Source of the DNA: UBA2862 sp045658005
GTDB taxonomy: Bacteria > Bacillota > Clostridia > Christensenellales > Aristaeellaceae
Assembly: GCA_045658005.1 (NCBI GenBank)
Contig: JAZOUD010000098.1
Location: 1-5,195, forward strand
Direction of reading: 5' to 3'
DNA: 5,195 nt
Under the pieces are notes generated by a model, which saw nothing but the letters and a program-made list of their open reading frames with translations, was not told the origin of the DNA and searched no databases. Of the stretch, positions 1-5,061 are shown in pieces (position 1 is the first letter of the stretch; every line of letters begins with the position of its first letter). The position numbers were made by a program, and so were the translations under genes.

Positions 1-44
1 GGAGGGGCCGCCCTGTCGATTGGGTTTAGGCCTTCCGAATTGAA
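1..44 (-). other. Short 3' flank of the binding-protein gene, cut by the window edge
   Basis: After the TAA the minus strand begins TTCAATTCGGAA and ends with GGCGGCCCCT (12-3). Both strings also occur in the upstream spacer, the second in plus-strand orientation at 1174-1183. It may be the beginning of another repeat unit or of a terminator hairpin. No terminator can be called from 44 nt. Confidence 0.4.
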
Positions 45-1055
45 TTACAGGATGTCCACCCAAGCGTCGACGGTGTCCTTGGTGAAGCTGTTCAGCTTGT
101 TCAGGAACAGGATGGAGCCGCCGTCGTCAGACTCGGTGACTTCCAACTCGCCCAGCTCGCCAACCTCGATCTTATCGCCCACAGCGCCGGCGAAGTCGCC
201 CTTCACCATCGCCACAGCCGCGTAAGAGGAAGCATAGCCCAGCTCGATGGGGTTCCACAGGAAGGTCTCGTCGGCAATGCCGGCATCGATGAACTCCTTC
301 ATGTCGGAGGCCAAGGTCAGACCGGTGACCTTCACGTCACGGCCGGCGTCCTGGATGCACTTGCAGACGGCGGGGCCGCCCACGGTGGTGGGAACGATGA
401 TGCCCTTCAGGTCGGGATACTTCTCCAGCAGGGCCTGAGTCTCGTTGAAGGACTTGGTGTACTCGTCATCGCCGTACACGGTGCCGACATACTCGATCTT
501 GGCATACTTCTCGTCGCCAGACTTCAGGGCTTCCTCAATGAAGGAGATCCACAGATTCTGGTTCGGAGCGGTGGCCATGGCGGACAGGATGGCGATCTGG
601 CCTTCGCCGCCAATGCTGTTCACGATGGAATCCAGCTGGGTCACGCCGATCACCTGCGCGGAAGCGGGCTCAACGTCCAGGTCGCGGCCTTCGGCGTCAA
701 CCTTGGCGTCCCAGGAGATGACCTTGATGCCAGCGTCGCGGGCCTCGTTGCAGACGTCGACCAGCGCGGCGGGATCGTTTGCGGAGATGCACAGCGCATC
801 GACGCCCTGAGCGATGTAGTTCTCGATGATGCGGATCTGGCCGTCGGAGGAGCCGTCGTCAGGACCGTCGTGCATGAACTCGAAGCCGAGCTCCTCGGCA
901 GCCTTCTCGAAGCCGGTGACACCAGCCTGGAAGTAGGCGTTGCCGGACTGCTTGTAGACGACGCCGATAGTGATGCCCTCGCCCGCCTTCTCGGCAAACG
1001 CGGCAACGCTGAGAACCAGCATCAGGGTCAGAACCAGAGCCAATACTTTCTTCAT
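45..1055 (-). CDS. Exported sugar-binding protein of the ABC importer (LsrB/RhaS-like, periplasmic-binding-protein type 1 fold)
   Basis: This 336-residue protein should bind the ligand outside the membrane and deliver it to the permeases. Residues 1-21 are a signal peptide: Lys2-Lys3, a Leu/Val-rich core and a cleavage motif AFA before Glu22. There is no lipobox Cys. The mature part starts GITIGVVYKQSGNAYFQAG, the opening strand and helix of type 1 binding proteins (Peripla_BP_4). SWDAKVD (114-120), NQN (165-167), VPTTVG (221-226) and ETFLWNPIELGY (263-274) match the LsrB/RhaS subgroup. By eye, Lys35, Asp116, Gln166 and Pro222 align with AI-2 contacts of LsrB, but Asn165 and Thr224 replace its Asp and Ala. 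PTTVG resembles rhamnose-binding proteins. The ATG at 1055 has AAGGAGG 9 nt upstream. It is the last operon gene and is separated by a structured spacer, which may allow expression different from the permeases. Family is firm; ligand is open. Confidence 0.95.
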   Translation of the reverse strand: MKKVLALVLTLMLVLSVAAFAEKAGEGITIGVVYKQSGNAYFQAGVTGFEKAAEELGFEFMHDGPDDGSSDGQIRIIENYIAQGVDALCISANDPAALVDVCNEARDAGIKVISWDAKVDAEGRDLDVEPASAQVIGVTQLDSIVNSIGGEGQIAILSAMATAPNQNLWISFIEEALKSGDEKYAKIEYVGTVYGDDEYTKSFNETQALLEKYPDLKGIIVPTTVGGPAVCKCIQDAGRDVKVTGLTLASDMKEFIDAGIADETFLWNPIELGYASSYAAVAMVKGDFAGAVGDKIEVGELGELEVTESDDGGSILFLNKLNSFTKDTVDAWVDIL

Positions 1056-1064
1056 GGGGATATA

Positions 1065-1071
1065 CCTCCTT
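1065..1071 (-). promoter_or_regulatory. Strong ribosome-binding site of the binding-protein gene
   Basis: AAGGAGG lies 9 nt before the ATG at 1055 and is preceded by an A/T-rich unstructured stretch (minus-strand AGTAAATAAAC). It is the strongest site in the operon, consistent with high output of a binding protein. Confidence 0.85.
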
Positions 1072-1082
1072 GTTTATTTACT

Positions 1083-1096
1083 CCGGGCATGCCCGG
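1083..1096. repeat. Perfect 14-bp palindrome just upstream of the binding-protein ribosome site
   Basis: CCGGGCATGCCCGG is fully self-complementary. In mRNA it can form a 5-bp stem with a CATG loop ending 11 nt before AAGGAGG. No U-tract follows, so it is not an intrinsic terminator. It could act as an RNA stabiliser or a protein-binding dyad. Confidence 0.5.
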
Positions 1097-1131
1097 CAGT
1101 AATCATGGAATTGGGGTAACAGTTCAGTCAT

Positions 1132-1155
1132 GGCGGCGCAGGCACCGCCGCTACA
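1132..1155 (-). repeat. REP-like unit 2, inverted relative to unit 1
   Basis: The minus strand shows TGTAGC, then GGCGGTG (1149-1143), loop CCTG, then CGCCGCC (1138-1132). It matches unit 1 at 20 of 24 positions, and every difference keeps the stem paired. The first 11 nt are identical in both units and form an 11-bp inverted repeat (1145-1155/1168-1178), so the pair could also fold as one long hairpin. Confidence 0.65.
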
Positions 1156-1167
1156 TTGGATGATGCC

Positions 1168-1191
1168 TGTAGCGGCGGCCCCTGGGCTGCC
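1168..1191 (+). repeat. REP-like unit 1 (GTAG foot plus 7-bp hairpin)
   Basis: The plus strand shows TGTAGC, then GGCGGCC (1174-1180), loop CCTG, then GGCTGCC (1185-1191). The arms pair in full if one G-T wobble is allowed. A GTAG tetranucleotide directly 5' of an imperfect hairpin is the known design of REP sequences handled by REP-associated tyrosine transposases. It lies opposite unit 2 across a 12-nt linker. Confidence 0.65.
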
Positions 1192-1236
1192 ATAGAGGCA
1201 ACAGATACATCCGGAACTGAACAGTTACGAATTGAA

Positions 1237-2322
1237 TCATGCCTTCTGGGCGTTCAGCTTTGCCGTTTCGGCGCGCCGCTGGGCCACCTTGCGCCGGTTT
1301 TGGATGTCCTCCACCAAGTTGGGCACCAGCACCGACAGGATCAGGATCACGCCCACGGACAGGTTGACCGCGGAATCCGGGAAGGCGAACAGCGTGCCAA
1401 GGCCGAATTTCACCACGCCGAAGATCACCAGAGAAATCGTGGCGCCGATGACGCTGCCCTTGCCGCCGTCGGTAGAGAAGCCGCCCAGCACCGCTGCGGC
1501 GATGGCGTACATGTGGTAGCCGTCCATGATGTCCGCCTTGACGGAGGAGGACGAATTGCCCACGAAGAAGATGCCGGTCACGGCGCTCATGAAGCCCGCG
1601 ATCACAAAGCACCAGAACTTGATCTTGTCCACCCGAACGCCGGAGTAGTAGGTGGCGGCAGAGTTGGTGCCGATGGCGAATATCTTGCGTCCGTTGCCCG
1701 TCTGGTGCAGCCAGAAGTAGAACACGACGGCCAGCACGAGGTAGATCGGAATGGAAATCGGAATCTGCAGCTCGCCGACCTTCAGCAGCTGGTTCAGGTT
1801 CGCCAGGGACTTGAAGGTGGGGTCCTTGAACGTAAGCGTGTCGCCGCCGATCAACAGGTAGCTGAAGCCGCGAAAGAACAGCTGGGTCGCCAGCGTGATG
1901 ATCATCGGGAACAGCTCCTTGAAGCGTGTGACCAGCAGGCCGTTCAGAGCGCCGCAGAGCGCGCCGACCAGCAGGCAGGCCAGAAGGGCCACCACCAGCG
2001 CCATCGAGCTGCCGTTTTCGCTGCTGCCCGCCAGTCGATTGTACATGACACCCAGCGTCACCACGCTCAGCGTGCCGATGGCGCCTACGGAGATGTCGAT
2101 GTCACCCATCGCCAGGATCAGCATCATGCCCAAGGTCATGAAGCTGTACAGGAAGTAGGGGCGCATGCTGCGCAGCACGTTCGCGAAATAGAAGATCGGC
2201 TTCTTCTGCGCGCCGGAGGCGATGCGGGCCGCGTCCGTGATCTTGAACACCACGCACATGACCACCAGCAGGATGAGCAGGAAGAACTCCCAGCTCTTAA
2301 GAAACGCTTTCACCTTCTGCAT
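1237..2322 (-). CDS. CUT2-family sugar ABC transporter permease, second of two (LsrD/RhaQ type)
   Basis: This is the second membrane subunit, 361 residues and again BPD_transp_2-like. It has a hydrophobic N-terminal helix (12-27) and then an unusually long hydrophilic stretch (28-56, containing AARIASGAQKKP) before the second helix. Family landmarks are GDIDISVG (73-80) and GRKIFAIGTNSAATYYSGV (211-229), the ATPase-contacting loop. Further hydrophobic segments lie near 57-73, 79-95, 106-133, 138-157, 191-206, 236-256, 289-311 and 319-335. The C-terminus is a charged tail (341-361). The start ATG overlaps the upstream TGA (TGATG) and has AGAGGAGG (2331-2338) at 8-nt spacing, so translation is probably coupled. 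It is clearly diverged from the first permease, which favours the LsrC/LsrD or RhaP/RhaQ arrangement over the single-permease ribose and galactose systems. It is followed by a 181-nt gap containing inverted repeats. Confidence 0.95.
   Translation of the reverse strand: MQKVKAFLKSWEFFLLILLVVMCVVFKITDAARIASGAQKKPIFYFANVLRSMRPYFLYSFMTLGMMLILAMGDIDISVGAIGTLSVVTLGVMYNRLAGSSENGSSMALVVALLACLLVGALCGALNGLLVTRFKELFPMIITLATQLFFRGFSYLLIGGDTLTFKDPTFKSLANLNQLLKVGELQIPISIPIYLVLAVVFYFWLHQTGNGRKIFAIGTNSAATYYSGVRVDKIKFWCFVIAGFMSAVTGIFFVGNSSSSVKADIMDGYHMYAIAAAVLGGFSTDGGKGSVIGATISLVIFGVVKFGLGTLFAFPDSAVNLSVGVILILSVLVPNLVEDIQNRRKVAQRRAETAKLNAQKA
2302..2312 (-). promoter_or_regulatory. Possible intragenic catabolite-responsive element (CcpA cre)
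   Basis: The minus strand reads TGAAAGCGTTT at codons 4-7 of the second permease, an exact match to the core TGAAARCGYTT of Bacillota cre sites. The right half is weaker beyond the core. The residues encoded (VKAF) are ordinary, so chance is a real alternative. Confidence 0.25.
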
Positions 2323-3335
2323 CAGATATGCCTCCTCTCGAGGTCCTGCTTTTCAGCAATGCGCTGCAGGATGACGTTCAACAGGATGGCCACCAGGAGC
2401 AGTATGCCCTTGATGAATTCGGTAATCATCGAATTTCCGATGCCCATCTGGGGTATGGCGCTGTCGATGAAGGCGATCATCACCGCGCCGATGACCACGC
2501 CGGAGATCTTGCCGTAGCCGCCGGTAACGGCGACGCCGCCCAGCACGCACGCCGCGATGGTGAACATCTCGTCGCCCAGGGCGGAGCCCTTTTCGATGGC
2601 CGCGTAGAACGCGAGCCACATGATGCCCGCCAGGCCCGCAGTGGCGCCGCAGATGGTGTGGGCCAGCACGCGGATACGGTTGATCGGCACGCCGCGCATC
2701 TGGGCCGCTTCGGCATTGGAGCCCACGGCGTACAGGTTGCGCCCCGTGCGGGTGTATTTCAGGAACACGCCTGTGATTGCGACCACCAGCACCGCCAGCC
2801 AAACCAGGAAGGGCAGACCCAGGAAGCTGTGGTTGATCAAGCTATCCTTGAAGCCCTGGGTCAGCTGCGTGGGATTGATCTTGTTCATACCCAACAGCCA
2901 ATCCATGGGAATCAGTGCGCGGACGATATAGCTTGTGGACAGCGTGACGATCAGCGATATCACGCGACCATAGCTCATCAGCACGCCATTGATGGCGCCG
3001 ATCACAGCCCCGATGGCGATGCCCAACAGGAACATGACCAGCGTGTTTGTGACCGCGCCGGTACTCATCAGCTTGCCGGCCACCGCACCGGCAAAGGCCA
3101 GTATCGCCGTGATGGAGATGTCGATGGACCCGATCAGCAGCACGCACAGCATGCCGCAGCACATGACCATGTTGATGGAGCCATTCTTCAATACATTCAG
3201 CCAGCTCTTGCCCAGGTAGCCCGGTACGCGGATGCTGACCGCGATCAACAGCAGCGCCAGCACCGCCAGCAGGGGAATTTCACGATGCTCGATCAGGATG
3301 GAATATATGGGCTTGCGCTCTTTATTTGCCTGCAT
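2322..3335 (-). CDS. CUT2-family sugar ABC transporter permease, first of two (LsrC/RhaP type)
   Basis: This is an inner-membrane channel subunit of the BPD_transp_2 (RbsC-like) family, 337 residues from the chosen start. Roughly ten hydrophobic segments are visible, near 21-36, 53-69, 76-90, 96-119, 124-142, 173-192, 226-246, 257-275, 277-296 and 305-323. Family landmarks are GSIDIS (69-74, the usual GGIDLSVG) and the cytoplasmic loop TRTGRNLYAVGSNAEAAQMRGV (195-216), which docks on the ATPase. An in-frame ATG at 3386 would add 17 Arg-rich residues inside the ATPase gene. The ATG at 3335 is preferred because AGGGGGG (3344-3350) lies 8 nt upstream and the mature N-terminus then begins with a normal hydrophilic stretch. 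The gap to the ATPase stop is 13 nt. Its TGA shares an A with the ATG of the next permease. It is expected to pair with that second, different permease as a heterodimer. Confidence 0.95.
   Translation of the reverse strand: MQANKERKPIYSILIEHREIPLLAVLALLLIAVSIRVPGYLGKSWLNVLKNGSINMVMCCGMLCVLLIGSIDISITAILAFAGAVAGKLMSTGAVTNTLVMFLLGIAIGAVIGAINGVLMSYGRVISLIVTLSTSYIVRALIPMDWLLGMNKINPTQLTQGFKDSLINHSFLGLPFLVWLAVLVVAITGVFLKYTRTGRNLYAVGSNAEAAQMRGVPINRIRVLAHTICGATAGLAGIMWLAFYAAIEKGSALGDEMFTIAACVLGGVAVTGGYGKISGVVIGAVMIAFIDSAIPQMGIGNSMITEFIKGILLLVAILLNVILQRIAEKQDLERRHI
2331..2338 (-). promoter_or_regulatory. Ribosome-binding site of the second permease, with TGATG coupling
   Basis: AGAGGAGG lies 8 nt before the ATG at 2322, inside the last codons of the first permease. 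The stop TGA and start ATG share one A, a typical arrangement for translational coupling of subunits needed in equal amounts. Confidence 0.85.
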
Positions 3336-3343
3336 CTTCTCTT

Positions 3344-3350
3344 CCCCCCT
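3344..3350 (-). promoter_or_regulatory. Ribosome-binding site deciding the start of the first permease
   Basis: The minus strand reads AGGGGGG 8 nt before the ATG at 3335. It overlaps the ATPase TAG stop (3351-3349), so ribosomes ending the ATPase gene are placed at the next start. This supports 3335 over the upstream in-frame ATG at 3386. Confidence 0.75.
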
Positions 3351-4848
3351 ATTTCTTCTGCGGCATGGCCGCCTGTAGTATGTCATCCTGGGAGAGCCCC
3401 TTGGTCTGGGTGAACTCCTTCGTCACCCTGCCCTCGCTCATCACGTAGATGCGGTCGGACATGTTGATGACCTCGGGCAGCTCCGAGGAGATCATCAGTA
3501 TGCCCAGGCCCTGGCTGGCCAGGTCGGACATGATCTCGTAGATGGCCGCCTTGGAGCCGACGTCCACGCCCTTGGTGGGCTCGTCCAATATGATCACCTG
3601 GGGCTCCGCCGCCAGCTGCTTGGCCACGACCACCTTCTGCTGGTTGCCGCCGGAAAGCGCGCCCGTGTGGGTATCGGTATCCGGGGCCTTGATGGCCAGC
3701 AGCTCCTTCATCTTGTTGGAGAGCTCGTATTCCTTGGCGCGGTTGATGAAAATGCCGTTCTGGCACTTGTCCATCACGGAAAGGGAGATGTTGTGATTGA
3801 TGGACCAGGAGAGCAGCAGGCCCTCCTTCTGGCGGTTTTCCGGCAGAAGGCCCAGGCCTCGGGCCATCATCTGGGTGGGCGTCTGGTCGTGGATCTCCTC
3901 GCCCTTGAAGAATATCTTGCCAGAATCGGGCTTCGTGACGCCAAATACCGATTCCATGACCTCGGTCCGGCCCGCGCCAACCAGGCCCGTCAGGCCCACG
4001 ATCTCGCCAGAGCGCACCGTCATGTTGATATCCCGGTAGAAGCCGGTGCGACTCAGGTTTTCCAGCTTCAAAAGCTCCTTGCCCACCTGGGTTTCCTTTT
4101 TCGGGAACAGCTGGGTGATCTCGCGGCCCACCATGTGGTGCACCAGGAAGGGCTGATCCACTTCGCTGAGCAGCCAGGAGCCGATGTACTGGGCGTCGCG
4201 GAAGACCGTCACGCGGTCCGCCAGTCCGAATATGTCCTCAAACCTGTGGGAAATCAGTATGATGCCGACGCCCTGGTCGCGCAAACGCCGGGCGATGGTG
4301 TACAGGTCCTCGGCCTCGCGCTGGGACAGGGAGGCCGTCGGCTCGTCCATGATCAATATCTTCGCGTTCATGGACAGGGCCTTCGCGATCTCGACCAGCT
4401 GCTGCTGGCCCACGGTCAGCGAACCGACGGAAGCGGTCGGACTCAGATCGGCGTCAATGGAATCCAGCAGCTTCTTGGCTTCCCGGTTCATCTTCGGCCA
4501 GTCGATGAAGGGACCGATCTTGAACTCATGGCCGATGAAGATGTTTTCCGCCACGCTCAGGTCGGGATAGGACGCCGCGTGCTGGTATATGGCCGCAATG
4601 CCCCGTTCCTGGGCCGTAATGGGGTCGGTCATGACCACTTTTTCCCCGTTGAGGATGATTTCACCGCCGTCGGGCTGGTGAACCCCGGTCAACGTCTTGA
4701 TGAATGTGGATTTTCCGGCACCGTTTTCCCCCACCAGGGCGTGAATCTCCCCGGCTTTCAGGTTGAAGTGCACGTTGTCCAACGCTTTGACACCAGGGAA
4801 AATTTTAGTTATACCGTTCATCTCCAAGATGTATTCCGAACCCGGCAT
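3349..4848 (-). CDS. CUT2-family sugar ABC transporter ATPase with two nucleotide-binding domains (LsrA/RhaT/RbsA type)
   Basis: This is the energy-coupling subunit of the importer, a 499-residue cytoplasmic protein of the usual length for RbsA/MglA-type ATPases. Domain 1 has Walker A GENGAGKST (40-48), Q-loop Q89, an LSGGQ-equivalent LTVGQ (144-148), Walker B ending D168-E169 and H-loop H201, so it looks catalytically competent. Domain 2 has a degenerate Walker A, GLVGAGRTE (288-296, Lys replaced by Arg294), an intact LSGGNQQK (398-405), Walker B D422-E423, and Ser-Ser-Glu (454-456) where the switch His would be. This asymmetry is normal for the family. The stretch YPDLSVAENIF (94-104) and GREITQLFPK (241-250) resemble rhamnose- and AI-2-type ATPases more than ribose ones. 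The start is ATG at 4848, 7 nt after GGAGG (4856-4860). It is the first gene of the operon, and its TAG stop overlaps the ribosome site of the next gene. Family assignment is firm; substrate is not. Confidence 0.96.
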   Translation of the reverse strand: MPGSEYILEMNGITKIFPGVKALDNVHFNLKAGEIHALVGENGAGKSTFIKTLTGVHQPDGGEIILNGEKVVMTDPITAQERGIAAIYQHAASYPDLSVAENIFIGHEFKIGPFIDWPKMNREAKKLLDSIDADLSPTASVGSLTVGQQQLVEIAKALSMNAKILIMDEPTASLSQREAEDLYTIARRLRDQGVGIILISHRFEDIFGLADRVTVFRDAQYIGSWLLSEVDQPFLVHHMVGREITQLFPKKETQVGKELLKLENLSRTGFYRDINMTVRSGEIVGLTGLVGAGRTEVMESVFGVTKPDSGKIFFKGEEIHDQTPTQMMARGLGLLPENRQKEGLLLSWSINHNISLSVMDKCQNGIFINRAKEYELSNKMKELLAIKAPDTDTHTGALSGGNQQKVVVAKQLAAEPQVIILDEPTKGVDVGSKAAIYEIMSDLASQGLGILMISSELPEVINMSDRIYVMSEGRVTKEFTQTKGLSQDDILQAAMPQKK

Positions 4849-4938
4849 TCTTTCGCCTCCGTTCTACCCCGGGCGTCCATGGCAATGCCGCATCCCGTAT
4901 CACGCAACCGCCCATGTCGTCCATGTGTAAATTTAGTT
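4849..4938 (-). other. 5' leader of the operon mRNA
   Basis: About 90 nt separate the predicted start point from the ATPase ATG. The 5' end carries half of the operator palindrome. The octamer CGTCCATG (plus strand) occurs twice, at 4874-4881 and 4918-4925. A small GGCA-A-TGCC dyad lies at 4881-4889. GGAGG (4856-4860) is the ribosome site. I see no recognisable riboswitch or leader peptide. Confidence 0.5.
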
Positions 4939-4943
4939 ACACA
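4924..4943. promoter_or_regulatory. Probable repressor operator overlapping the transcription start
   Basis: The plus strand reads TGTGTAAATTTAGTTACACA, a perfect inverted repeat with arms TGTGTAA and TTACACA around a 6-bp AT-rich centre. It begins 2 bp downstream of the -10 box and covers the predicted start point, so a bound protein would block initiation. The regulator is not encoded in the window. The 20-bp spacing does not fit the CRP pattern TGTGA-N6-TCACA. The regulator family is not assigned. Confidence 0.75.
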
Positions 4944-4945
4944 CT

Positions 4946-4975
4946 ATTATAAACTGCAAATCATCAACCTGTCAA
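4946..4975 (-). promoter_or_regulatory. Consensus sigma-70/sigma-A promoter of the transporter operon
   Basis: On the minus strand the sequence reads TTGACA (4975-4970), an 18-bp spacer, then TATAAT (4951-4946); both hexamers are perfect. A run of seven A residues (minus strand, 4983-4977) just upstream of -35 could act as an UP element. The expected start point is an A near 4939-4938, giving a leader of about 90 nt before the ATPase ATG. The match is strong and correctly placed. Use in vivo is inferred. Confidence 0.9.
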
Positions 4976-4990
4976 GTTTTTTTACTCATT

Positions 4991-5004
4991 TTTGTGCGAA
5001 CAAA
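4991..5004. promoter_or_regulatory. Candidate second regulator site upstream of -35
   Basis: TTTGTGCGAACAAA has perfect 5-bp arms (TTTGT/ACAAA) around a GCGA centre carrying CG at the dyad. Arms of this kind with a central CG are seen in LacI-family and AraR-like operators. The centre lies about 60 bp upstream of the predicted start, a position suited to an activator or an auxiliary operator. The site is short and the call rests on symmetry and location only. Confidence 0.4.
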
Positions 5005-5043
5005 CTGGTTTTGGCATTGAAGGAAAAATGCCGGGCTGCCCTT

Positions 5044-5061
5044 GGGACAGAGGAACCGTCC
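5044..5061. repeat. GGGACAGAGGAACCGTCC stretch, possible dispersed clostridial repeat
   Basis: GGAC and GTCC form a short dyad around AGAGGAACC, and a further GTCCC lies at 5085-5089. From memory, closely similar GGGAC-AGAGGAACC-GTCCC strings recur between genes in many Clostridia. Only one copy is visible here, so repeat status cannot be shown from this window. Confidence 0.35.

Larger units (their letters stand above)
1107..1236. repeat. Composite inverted-repeat element in the permease / binding-protein spacer
   Basis: Outer arms GTAACAGTTCAGT (1116-1128) and ACTGAACAGTTAC (1216-1228) are complementary at 12 of 13 positions, and the symmetry continues weakly outward through an AATT on each side. 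They enclose the two REP-like units. The element starts right after the permease stop codon and ends about 36 nt before the binding-protein ribosome site. It has no ORF, no U-tract and no clear promoter. It may be a small non-autonomous mobile element, an mRNA-stabilising structure, or both. Confidence 0.55.

Noticed and set aside
1132..1191. Inverted repeat as a rho-independent terminator between second permease and binding protein
   Set aside because: No U-tract follows the hairpin on either strand.
1056..1236. Internal promoter for the binding-protein gene
   Set aside because: The best pairing was TAAATA as -10 with ATTACT 17 bp upstream, a poor -35 match, and the spacer between them is the 14-bp GC palindrome.
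1156..2517. Long plus-strand open frame (453 codons) antisense to the second permease
   Set aside because: Its product is rich in His, Gln, Asp, Arg and Ala with no recognisable domain. It mirrors the GC-rich third positions of a well-supported permease gene and has no convincing ribosome site.
3336..3386. Upstream ATG at 3386 as the start of the first permease
   Set aside because: It would add 17 Arg-rich residues overlapping the ATPase end. The ATG at 3335 has a well-spaced AGGGGGG and fits the family N-terminus.
2328..3413. Plus-strand open frame (361 codons) antisense to the first permease
   Set aside because: It has the same His/Gln/Asp-rich shadow composition and covers a gene with clear family motifs on the other strand.
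4924..4943. Start-point palindrome as a CRP site
   Set aside because: CRP sites are TGTGA-N6-TCACA (16 bp). Here the arms are TGTGTAA/TTACACA over 20 bp, and the position fits repression rather than class I/II activation.
5013..5032. GGCATT/AATGCC hairpin as a terminator of an upstream gene
   Set aside because: The stem is only 6 bp with an 8-nt loop, and there is no U-tract on either strand.
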